Shown: positions 1 through 6,240 of the stretch, in pieces
How the letters are laid out: every line of letters starts with the position of its first letter
Numbering within the stretch: the stretch's first letter is position 1
Source of the DNA: Candidatus Omnitrophota bacterium
GTDB taxonomy: Bacteria; Omnitrophota; Gorgyraeia; B26-G9
DNA length: 6,526 bases
Assembly: GCA_028718845.1 (NCBI GenBank)
Contig: JAQULA010000100.1
Location: 1 to 6,526, forward strand
Direction of reading: 5' to 3'
Program-made: the position numbers and the translations under genes
The notes under the pieces: model-generated
Database searches by the model: none
What the model was told of the DNA's origin: nothing
Seen by the model: the letters and a program-made list of their open reading frames with translations, nothing else

Positions 1-294
1 CGGGTCGTAAATCTGCCGCAACAATTCCGGATACCCATCGTCAACCAGGGTTATCGCGCAAATCTCACTGCTCTGCAGCGACCCCATTTCTTCGGCAAAC
101 TCGCGCGAAGCAAGCATGCCCCGGATGCGTTCGGCACACACGCTGCCGATGCAATCCACCCCGGCCAATTCCGCGCCGGATGCCGCAAAGATCCGGCTCG
201 GCAACGAAAAATAATTCAATAAGTTCGCGATCCGAAGACTTCCCAGTCCCGGAACCATGTTCAAGGCAATAAGATACTCGCGTTCTGTCATCAT
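1..294 (-). CDS. dprA: DNA-processing protein DprA, N-terminal 98 residues (cut by window edge)
   Basis: Reading the minus strand from the ATG at 294 gives an open frame to the window edge with no stop (98 residues). The start reads MMTEREYLIALNMVPGLGSL, the typical DprA N-terminal helical/helix-hairpin-helix region. A second hairpin-like segment follows (ELAGVDCIGSVCAERI, residues 42-57). The visible part ends in YPELLRQIYDP (88-98), the conserved lead into the DprA Rossmann fold. By family knowledge, DprA binds single-stranded DNA in the cytoplasm and loads RecA during natural transformation; it is also found in bacteria not known to be competent. The Rossmann-fold nucleotide-binding part lies outside the window, so integrity cannot be judged. 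An in-frame TAA lies just upstream, so the start must be one of the two adjacent ATG codons (294 or 291). AAGGCGG directly precedes them, which favours the second ATG by spacing. It is the last visible gene, 47 bases after aroK. Confidence 0.88.
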   Translation of the reverse strand, partial: MMTEREYLIALNMVPGLGSLRIANLLNYFSLPSRIFAASGAELAGVDCIGSVCAERIRGMLASREFAEEMGSLQSSEICAITLVDDGYPELLRQIYDP

Positions 295-341
295 CCGCCT
301 TGCCGATTATCAACTTATCCGACAGTATAAAATGATACCGC

Positions 342-851
342 TTAAATTTTACCCTTTGTCCAGGTTACAATCTTTTCAACGACAGTATCGACCGTAAGCG
401 CGGAGGTATCAATCGTATAATCCGCTTGAGCATAAAACGGCCGGCGCTTATTCAGCAATTCTTCAATCGTCGCTTTCGGGTCCGGAACATTCAATAACGG
501 CCGATGGGCATACGCCCGGGTACGTTCGAGAATGATTTCCGGAGTGGCCTCCAGACAAATCACCACCCCGGTTTGTTTCAACGCCTCAATATTATCCGGG
601 TCAAGCATCACTCCGCCGCCGCAGGCAATCACGTGCCCGGGTTTCCCGGCAATATCCCGCACAACACTTTTCTCCACGCTCCGAAAATAGGCTTCTCCTT
701 TTTTCTTAAAAATATCGACAATGGCCAGGCCTTCCCTTTTTTCGATACAATCATCAAGGTCGACATAACCGGCATGTAATATCCGCGCCGTCTCCTGCGC
801 CACCGTTGTTTTTCCGGTGCCCATAAATCCTACCAAAGCGATATTTTTCAT
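342..851 (-). CDS. aroK: Shikimate kinase
   Basis: This gene encodes a complete 169-residue protein, the normal length for the family. It phosphorylates the 3-hydroxyl of shikimate with ATP in the cytoplasm, the fifth step from DAHP to chorismate (aromatic amino acids, folate, quinones). Visible motifs are the Walker A loop GFMGTGKTT (residues 8-16), the Asp pair D31/D33 in VDLDD for Mg and shikimate, R58 in the YFRSVE segment for shikimate binding, the GGG turn at 79-81, the lid arginine around R118 in AHRPLL, and the RRPFY segment at 137-141 carrying the late substrate arginine. Every key residue expected from characterised shikimate kinases appears to be present. The ATG at 851 has GGGAG (860-864) 8 bases upstream. 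The gene starts 24 bases after mnmE ends. The symbol aroK is used generically; aroK and aroL paralogues cannot be separated here. Confidence 0.95.
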   Translation of the reverse strand: MKNIALVGFMGTGKTTVAQETARILHAGYVDLDDCIEKREGLAIVDIFKKKGEAYFRSVEKSVVRDIAGKPGHVIACGGGVMLDPDNIEALKQTGVVICLEATPEIILERTRAYAHRPLLNVPDPKATIEELLNKRRPFYAQADYTIDTSALTVDTVVEKIVTWTKGKI

Positions 852-859
852 GTTCGCCG

Positions 860-864
860 CTCCC
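860..864 (-). promoter_or_regulatory. Shine-Dalgarno of aroK
   Basis: GGGAG on the minus strand lies 8 bases before ATG 851, in the 24-base mnmE-aroK gap. It supports this start. Confidence 0.65.
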
Positions 865-875
865 GGCCGCTTTTT

Positions 876-2285
876 CTATTTTCCGATACAGAAACGGGAA
901 AAAATCGCATCAAGAATATCCTCGCGCACCGTTTCCCCGGTAATCACGCCCAAAGACTGCAAAGCCTGACGCAATTCGAATATAAGACATTCGTCATAAC
1001 CGTTGTTCTTCGCCGCCCCGGCGGCGTTTTGAATGTTCCGCAGGCATTGTTCCAGTGCTTCCTTATGTCGCACGCCGGTTACCAGAACCTCATCCTGCGC
1101 CGAAAGCGTTCCGCGAAAAAACATCCGGCCGATCTGTTTTTCCAGCGCGGACAGATTTGTTTTTTTCAACGCCGATATCCGTACCCACCGCGCTCCCGGA
1201 ACAACATCCTTCAGCGTTTTCTCATCGATCTTTGAAGCCAGATCGGTTTTATTGATCACGACAATTACTTTCTTATTACGCAGCTTTTCCGCGACCTCCC
1301 GATCCGTTTTTCCCAGTTTACGCGAGGCGTCGACCACGAACAGCACCAGGTCCGCCTGCTCGATAAACGCAAAGGTGCGCTGAATACTTTCTTTGGTAAT
1401 CACGCACGCGCTTTCCATAATACCGGCCGTATCGGCAATCCGCACCGGGATTCCCTGCATGATCAGGGTTTCCTCCACGACATCCCGGGTTGTTCCGGAA
1501 ATATCGGTAACAATGACCCGTTCGTATTCCAGCAGCGCGTTCATGATGCTGGATTTGCCGACATTCGCCGCGCCGACTAAAGCGACCCGGATCCCGTTGT
1601 GCAGGATGACCCCTTTCTCCGCGCCGGCAATAAGTTCCTGAACACCGCGCTGAACCGCTTCCAATGCCGCGGTGAAATTCCGTTTCGACCGGCGATCGGC
1701 AACGTCATCGGGAAAATCGACCCCGGCTTCCAACGGAGCGATAAGACCGATAAGTTTTTCCCGCAGCGCGTTAATCCGCTCGGAAAGCGTTCCCCGCAGC
1801 TGCTGCATTGCCGGACGAAAAGCCGCGTCGGTTTTAGCACTGATAACATTAAGCACCGCCTCGGCCTGGACCAGATCGATGCGTCCGTTCAAAAAAGCCC
1901 GCTGGGTAAACTCTCCCGGCTGGGCCAAACGCGCGCCGCAGCGGCACGCCAGTTCAACCACCTTACGCAGCGGAATCATTCCGCCATGACAGTTTATTTC
2001 CACGATATCTTCCCGGGTATAAGTCCGCGGAGCGCGCATCACCGTTACGATTACTTCATCGAGCACTTTCGCCGGAGCCGCGCGCTCCGGTTTTTCCGCG
2101 ATCACCCCGTAATGCACCGTATGCGTCTTAGCGCGGGAAAGCCGGACCCGGTTCTTGGCGCTAAACATTCCCTCGGCGATGCGTAACGCCTTTTGCCCGC
2201 TCAGCCGGACAATCCCGATCCCCCCTTCTCCGGGAGGAGTGGCAATCGCGACAATCGTATCGTCATCGGCGAAACGCTCGATCAT
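876..2285 (-). CDS. mnmE: tRNA modification GTPase MnmE (TrmE)
   Basis: This 469-residue protein is full length for the family. With MnmG it forms the complex that installs the (carboxymethyl)aminomethyl group at C5 of the wobble uridine U34 in certain tRNAs, using a folate-borne one-carbon unit. Domains in order: the N-terminal folate-binding domain (about 1-120; DTIVAIATPPGEGGIGIVRLSG start, NCHGG at 98-102), a helical domain with GEFTQRAFLNGRIDLVQAEAV (124-144), an inserted G domain (about 231-390), and the rest of the helical domain ending in the hallmark FCIGK with Cys466. G-domain motifs are G1 GAANVGKSS (238-246), including the potassium-binding Asn241, the GTTRD K-loop/switch I (264-268), DTAG (285-288), NKTD (345-348) and SAL (371-373). 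Oddity: by ungapped alignment the position of E. coli catalytic Glu282 is Thr297, and that of Arg275 is Met290. The ATG overlaps the folC stop by one base (TAATG), and AAAGGGGG sits 7 bases upstream. Confidence 0.96.
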   Translation of the reverse strand: MIERFADDDTIVAIATPPGEGGIGIVRLSGQKALRIAEGMFSAKNRVRLSRAKTHTVHYGVIAEKPERAAPAKVLDEVIVTVMRAPRTYTREDIVEINCHGGMIPLRKVVELACRCGARLAQPGEFTQRAFLNGRIDLVQAEAVLNVISAKTDAAFRPAMQQLRGTLSERINALREKLIGLIAPLEAGVDFPDDVADRRSKRNFTAALEAVQRGVQELIAGAEKGVILHNGIRVALVGAANVGKSSIMNALLEYERVIVTDISGTTRDVVEETLIMQGIPVRIADTAGIMESACVITKESIQRTFAFIEQADLVLFVVDASRKLGKTDREVAEKLRNKKVIVVINKTDLASKIDEKTLKDVVPGARWVRISALKKTNLSALEKQIGRMFFRGTLSAQDEVLVTGVRHKEALEQCLRNIQNAAGAAKNNGYDECLIFELRQALQSLGVITGETVREDILDAIFSRFCIGK

Positions 2286-2300
2286 TATTCCGCCCCCTTT
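2283..2300 (-). promoter_or_regulatory. folC-mnmE TAATG overlap with Shine-Dalgarno
   Basis: The folC TAA (2287-2285) and the mnmE ATG (2285-2283) share one base. The purine-rich AAAGGGGG (2293-2300) lies inside the last folC codons, 7 bases before the ATG. This is the classic arrangement for translational coupling, inferred from layout only. Confidence 0.75.
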
Positions 2301-3640
2301 AAATTGGGGATTTTTATGTTTTTCAACGCCGAAAACACCTCTCCGACAACATACAAGCTTCCGGCGATTACAATAAGATCGTCGGCGCTGGTAAGGTTTT
2401 CCACCGCCAGCATCAACGCTTCCTGAACGGTTTTGGTTTTTTTGGTGAATTTCTGGTACGGACCGAGTTTTTTTTCCAAAGCATCCACGTCCATGGCCCG
2501 CGGCGTCTGCGCCTGAGTCAGGATAATCAGATTTTGATGGCGCACCAGGTTCTGGATAATTCCCTCCACATCTTTATCGCGGGAAACGCCCAGGACCAGG
2601 ATCGATTTTTTGGGAAGAAACAACATATTGACCGCGGCCCGTAACGCCTGCGCTGAAGCGGCATTCTGCGCGCCGTCGACAATAATAAACGGCCGTTTAT
2701 GCAGGATATGCATCCGCCCCGGCCAATGCGCCGTCCCCAATCCCTTGGTAATCGCCAGCGACGAAACCACGATTTCATGCAAACGCATCACCTGAATAAC
2801 CGCCAGGGCCAAAGCGACATTGACCAATTGAAACTGGCCGAGCAGGTTTATGTGCAGTCCTTGATAGGAATCGAAAATCCCCCGGAAATCAAAAGTACTG
2901 CCGTCAAGGTTCTGCCCGATCGGGTCCAGGATAAAATCTTTTCCGATTTCATAAAGCCGCGCGTTTTTTTCCTTGCAAACATCGACAATTTCTTTCCAGG
3001 CCTGCGGCGGCTGCGACACGGTCACCACCAGCCCGTTTTCTTTGATGATTCCCGCTTTTTCCCGCGCGATCTTGTCAAGGGTCGTACCGAGCAGAGCGGT
3101 ATGATCAAGACTGATACTGCTGATCCCGCAAACCAGCGGTTTTATGACATTGGTCGCGTCAAGCCGGCCCCCGAGCCCGGTTTCAATAACGGCAAAATCG
3201 ACATTTTGTTTAGAAAAGAACAAGAACGCCATCGCCGTATAAATTTCAAAAAAAGTCAACCCGGGAATCTTGTCCGCTTCCGGCTTGATGATCTCGATCA
3301 TAGCGGCAACTTCGTCCTGTTGAATGATCCGTTCGCGGATTTCGTTCATTTCATCGTGATAACTGATCTTAATTCGTTCTTTAAAATCGACCAGATGCGG
3401 AGAAGTATACAAACCGGCCTTGTATCCGGCTTCTTTTAATATCGAAAAAATGAACGCGCAGGTCGACCCTTTGCCTTTGGTCCCGGCGATATGAATGGAC
3501 CGCAGCGCCTGGTGCGGATTTCCCAACTGCTCAAGCAGCGTTTCCATCCGCTCCAATTTCACTTCGCTGTAATCATACGCGGTATCCCGTTCGTGATCGA
3601 GAAGCCCGTTTAAATATTGCACCGCATCCTGATAAGTCAT
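2285..3640 (-). CDS. folC: Dihydrofolate synthase / folylpolyglutamate synthase
   Basis: This complete 451-residue cytoplasmic Mur-ligase-family enzyme adds L-glutamate with ATP to dihydropteroate and/or to reduced folates, which keeps folates in the cell and makes them good cofactors. Motifs in order: P-loop GTKGKGST (53-60), TSPHL (79-83), ETGLGGRLDATN (153-164), SLDHTALLGTT (177-187), KAGIIK (195-200, the region of the carbamylated lysine in this family), GQFQLVN (268-274), WPGR (306-309) and the C-terminal GSLYVVGE (427-434). The usual C-domain DGAHN motif reads DGAQN here (322-326), with Gln325 replacing His. Whether it has one or both activities cannot be told from the sequence. The ATG at 3640 lies 13 bases after purH, with GAGGA (3646-3650) 5 bases upstream. 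The stop overlaps the mnmE start, which suggests translational coupling. Confidence 0.95.
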   Translation of the reverse strand: MTYQDAVQYLNGLLDHERDTAYDYSEVKLERMETLLEQLGNPHQALRSIHIAGTKGKGSTCAFIFSILKEAGYKAGLYTSPHLVDFKERIKISYHDEMNEIRERIIQQDEVAAMIEIIKPEADKIPGLTFFEIYTAMAFLFFSKQNVDFAVIETGLGGRLDATNVIKPLVCGISSISLDHTALLGTTLDKIAREKAGIIKENGLVVTVSQPPQAWKEIVDVCKEKNARLYEIGKDFILDPIGQNLDGSTFDFRGIFDSYQGLHINLLGQFQLVNVALALAVIQVMRLHEIVVSSLAITKGLGTAHWPGRMHILHKRPFIIVDGAQNAASAQALRAAVNMLFLPKKSILVLGVSRDKDVEGIIQNLVRHQNLIILTQAQTPRAMDVDALEKKLGPYQKFTKKTKTVQEALMLAVENLTSADDLIVIAGSLYVVGEVFSALKNIKIPNLKGAE

Positions 3641-3645
3641 CCCGT

Positions 3646-3650
3646 TCCTC
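3646..3650 (-). promoter_or_regulatory. Shine-Dalgarno of folC
   Basis: GAGGA on the minus strand lies 5 bases before ATG 3640, inside the 13-base purH-folC gap. It supports this start. Confidence 0.65.
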
Positions 3651-3653
3651 TTT

Positions 3654-5228
3654 TCAATGTTTAAAATGCCGCATCCCGGTCACGACCATGGCAATCCCGG
3701 CCCGGTCGGCGGCATCGATAACCTCCTGGTCCCGGATCGAACCGCCCGGCTGAATGATCGCCGTAATACCGGCCTGGGTGGCCTCGGTAATTGAATCGCT
3801 TTTCGGAAAAAATGCATCACTGCCCAACACCGCTCCCGCGGCACGGTTACCGGCTTTACGGATAGCGATCATAACACTGTCCACTCGGCTCATCTGCCCG
3901 GCCCCGACCCCCACGGTCTTCGTGCCCTGAACCAGGACAATCGCGTTGGAGCGCACATGCTTTACCATGGTCCAGGCAAACAATAACGCCCGCATCTGCT
4001 CCGGTGAAGGTTCTTTCTTCGTTACTACTTTCAGCTGCGTCATATCAATAATCCGTCCGTTACGTTCCTGCACCAGCAATCCGCCGTTAACCCGCTTGTA
4101 ATCCCATTCCCGGACACACCCCGGATTACTCCGGTCAAGACCGTCAAGAGCCATAATGCGCAGGTTTTTCTTCCGCTTTAACAATTCCAGCGCCTCGGCG
4201 GAAAAACCGGGAGCGACCAGGCATTCCACAAAATCGGCGCCGATAATCCGGCGCGCCGTGTCGGCATCGACGCTGCGATTCGCTCCGACGATACTGCCGA
4301 ACGCGGATAACGGATCGCAATCCAACGCATCGGTATACGCCTCGGCCAGCGTCGCGGCCGAAGCCGCTCCGCAGGGATTGGTATGTTTGATAATACACAC
4401 GGCCGGATCGTCAAAATCACGGACAACGGTAATTGCCGCGTCCAAATCCAGGATATTATTAAACGAAAGTTCTTTCCCGTGCAATTGCCGAGCCTGGGCA
4501 ATCCCGCAAACCCCGGATTCCCGGTCTTTATAAAATGCGGCCTGCTGATGGGGATTTTCCCCATAGCGCAAGGCCTGAACCTTATCAACCTTGATCGTGA
4601 TTTGTTCCGGAAGCCCTTCGTCCGGAGTTGACGCCGGTGCTGCCTGCCGGTGCAAATACGCGGCGATAGAGCCGTCATATTCCGCCGTTCGGCCGAATAC
4701 TTCCGCGGCAAGTTCAAACCGGGTCTGGGAAGTGACCGCTCCGTTATTCGCCTGCATCTCGGCAATCACACCCGCATAACGCTGCGGATCGCATAAGACA
4801 GCGACACTACGGAAATTTTTCGCCGCGGAACGCAGCATCGACGGTCCTCCGATATCGATATTTTCGATCGCGTCCGCAAGGGATGCTCCGGCGGCAACCG
4901 TTTTTTCAAACGGATAAAGATTTACCACGACCATATCGATCAGTTCGAGGTTAAATTTTTCGATCTGTTCCCGGTGGTGTTTATCATCGCGCAACGCCAG
5001 CAGCCCGCCATGTATTTTGGGGTGCAGGGTCTTGACCCGGCCGTCGAGCATCTCCGGGCTCCCGGTAAACTGGCTTACCAGCCGCACCGGCACGCCCAAT
5101 TCCTGGATCCGTTTCGCCGTGCCTCCGGTAGAAATGATCTCCACGCCGAAGCCATGCAGGGTTTTTACCAATTCATCCAGCCCGGTCTTATCGGACACAC
5201 TGATTAACGCACGTTTAATAGTAACCAC
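3654..5228 (-). CDS. purH: Bifunctional AICAR transformylase / IMP cyclohydrolase
   Basis: This full-length 524-residue protein catalyses the last two steps of de novo purine synthesis: formyl transfer from 10-formyl-tetrahydrofolate to AICAR, then ring closure of FAICAR to IMP. The N-terminal MGS-like cyclohydrolase domain (about 1-197) shows SVSDKTGL (10-17), STGGTA (33-38) and MLDGRVKTLHPKIHGG (60-75) with Lys66. It also has NLYPF with Tyr105, and ENIDIGGPSMLRSAAKN with Asp125 and Lys137; these match the residues described for vertebrate ATIC. The C-terminal transformylase domain (about 200-524) shows RYGENPHQ (221-228), SFNNILDLDAA (255-265), the catalytic pair in KHTNPCG (281-287; Lys281, His282), DPLSAFGSI (305-313), SDAFFPKSDSI (470-480) and IQPGGSIRDQEVI (492-504). 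Nothing essential appears to be missing. The start is GTG at 5228, chosen for its strong AAGGAGG; no in-frame ATG is nearby. Confidence 0.97.
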   Translation of the reverse strand: MVTIKRALISVSDKTGLDELVKTLHGFGVEIISTGGTAKRIQELGVPVRLVSQFTGSPEMLDGRVKTLHPKIHGGLLALRDDKHHREQIEKFNLELIDMVVVNLYPFEKTVAAGASLADAIENIDIGGPSMLRSAAKNFRSVAVLCDPQRYAGVIAEMQANNGAVTSQTRFELAAEVFGRTAEYDGSIAAYLHRQAAPASTPDEGLPEQITIKVDKVQALRYGENPHQQAAFYKDRESGVCGIAQARQLHGKELSFNNILDLDAAITVVRDFDDPAVCIIKHTNPCGAASAATLAEAYTDALDCDPLSAFGSIVGANRSVDADTARRIIGADFVECLVAPGFSAEALELLKRKKNLRIMALDGLDRSNPGCVREWDYKRVNGGLLVQERNGRIIDMTQLKVVTKKEPSPEQMRALLFAWTMVKHVRSNAIVLVQGTKTVGVGAGQMSRVDSVMIAIRKAGNRAAGAVLGSDAFFPKSDSITEATQAGITAIIQPGGSIRDQEVIDAADRAGIAMVVTGMRHFKH

Positions 5229-5238
5229 GTTGACGCAA

Positions 5239-5245
5239 CCTCCTT
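5239..5245 (-). promoter_or_regulatory. Strong Shine-Dalgarno for purH, fixing a GTG start
   Basis: The minus strand reads AAGGAGG, a near-perfect anti-16S match, 10 bases before GTG at 5228. It overlaps the TAA stop of the radical SAM gene (5246-5244), so ribosomes ending there could re-initiate on purH. A TTG between them is out of frame with purH. Confidence 0.8.
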
Positions 5246-6224
5246 ACCGATTATCTTTAAATACATCTTTACCGGAAAAATCCGGAAAATAAACATTATT
5301 GCTTTCCAATTCCTGAATCCAGCACCGGGTGAAACCGAGCGCCTGCACATACTCGGTACATTCGTCATATTCCCGCGGTGTAAGCGGCCGGTTCAATTCC
5401 GGATAACGCGAAGCCCGATAACACGGGGCATATTGGCTCATGACGCTGAGTCCGATCCCGGTACCGACATTTTTTTTCAGGATATCCAAAACGGTTTTGC
5501 TCGCGGCATGCCCCTGCGGCAACACCAGATGCCGGACCAGTAAACCCCGGCACGCCCGACCCTGTTCGTCTTCGACGAAATCGCCGACCTGGGCATGCAT
5601 CTGGCGTAACGCCCGGCTCGCCGCCGCGACATAATCCGGGGCCTGTGAATAACGCAGCGCATCGGCATCATTGCCGTATTTAAAATCCGGCAGATATATA
5701 TCCACGAGCCCGTCTAAAAGCGCCAATGCCGGTTCGCTCTCGTACCCGTTCGTATTATAAACAATCGGCAGACGCAATCCCTGCTGCCGAGCTTCAAACA
5801 GCGCCGACAGAATCTGGGGCAGAAAATGCGACGGAGAAACCAAATCGATATTCTGCGCCCCTTGTTCCTGCAATGAAATCATAATCCGGCTTAACTCCGC
5901 GGTGCTTATCGGATGCTGAATCCCCGGCTGTTGACTGATCTGATGGTTCTGGCAATAAACGCAATGTAAATTGCAGTGCGAAAAAAAAACCGCGCCGGCG
6001 CCCCCGTTGTCCGATAACGGCGGTTCCTCTCCGTAATGCACCTGCCAATGCGCGACTTCCAGCGCAGCTCCGGCGCCGCAGGCACCCGGTTCACCGGCAC
6101 AACGGTTCACCCGGCAGGCCCGCGGACAGAGAACACACTCCGTCAAGATCTCCCGCGCTTGCGCTATCCGGCGGCGAAACACGTCCGCATCAATAAGCCG
6201 ATACCCGGGAACCATCGCTGTCAT
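5244..6224 (-). CDS. PflX-like radical SAM protein (COG1313-type), function unknown
   Basis: This 326-residue protein looks like the PflX group of radical SAM enzymes, which resembles pyruvate formate-lyase activating enzyme but has no settled substrate. The 4Fe-4S/SAM motif is CNLHCVYCQNH, with Cys84, Cys88 and Cys91. Upstream lies a second cysteine group in CVLCPRACRVNRCAGEPGAC (30-49; Cys30, 33, 37, 42, 49), typical of this group and probably an extra metal or Fe-S site. Further family blocks are DLVSPSHFLPQI (127-138), YNTNGYE (156-162), DIYLPDFKY (175-183), RHLVLP (231-236) and MSQYAP (262-267). I chose the ATG at 6224 because AAAAGGA lies 8 bases upstream. The same frame runs back to a TTG at 6275, but that would overlap the preceding gene. 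Its stop abuts the purH Shine-Dalgarno, 15 bases before purH. His83 sits where these proteins often have Gly before the first motif Cys. Family assignment is firm; the biochemical role is not known. Confidence 0.85.
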   Translation of the reverse strand: MTAMVPGYRLIDADVFRRRIAQAREILTECVLCPRACRVNRCAGEPGACGAGAALEVAHWQVHYGEEPPLSDNGGAGAVFFSHCNLHCVYCQNHQISQQPGIQHPISTAELSRIMISLQEQGAQNIDLVSPSHFLPQILSALFEARQQGLRLPIVYNTNGYESEPALALLDGLVDIYLPDFKYGNDADALRYSQAPDYVAAASRALRQMHAQVGDFVEDEQGRACRGLLVRHLVLPQGHAASKTVLDILKKNVGTGIGLSVMSQYAPCYRASRYPELNRPLTPREYDECTEYVQALGFTRCWIQELESNNVYFPDFSGKDVFKDNR

Positions 6225-6232
6225 ATCCGGAA

Positions 6233-6239
6233 TCCTTTT
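6233..6239 (-). promoter_or_regulatory. Shine-Dalgarno deciding the radical SAM start
   Basis: The minus strand reads AAAAGGA, ending 8 bases before ATG 6224. It lies in the 16-base gap after the preceding gene's stop. This supports ATG 6224 over the longer TTG-initiated frame from 6275. Confidence 0.75.
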
Positions 6240-6240
6240 C

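Noticed and set aside
65..313. 82-codon minus-strand open frame from a TTG
   Set aside because: It is out of frame with the clear DprA reading and has no motifs of its own.
324..329. TATACT on the minus strand in the aroK-dprA gap as a possible -10 box
   Set aside because: At the proper spacing the upstream hexamer is GTAAAA, not close to TTGACA. A single 5-of-6 match is too weak.
295..341. Possible terminator or hairpin in the 47-base aroK-dprA gap
   Set aside because: Only a 4-base GTAT/ATAC pairing is visible, with no GC-rich stem and U-tract.
1599..2186. 195-codon open frame on the plus strand, antisense to mnmE
   Set aside because: It is a shadow of the well-supported mnmE gene, with low-complexity basic composition and no recognisable motif.
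2699..3439. 246-codon open frame on the plus strand, antisense to folC
   Set aside because: It lies wholly inside folC, which has full family motifs. The translation has no recognisable domain, so it is a shadow frame.
4178..4765. 195-codon minus-strand frame within purH
   Set aside because: It is an alternative frame of an intact purH. Its Arg- and Pro-rich translation is typical of a shifted reading.
6004..6021. Inverted repeat CCGTT...AACGG
   Set aside because: It is a 5-base stem inside the radical SAM coding sequence, expected by chance.
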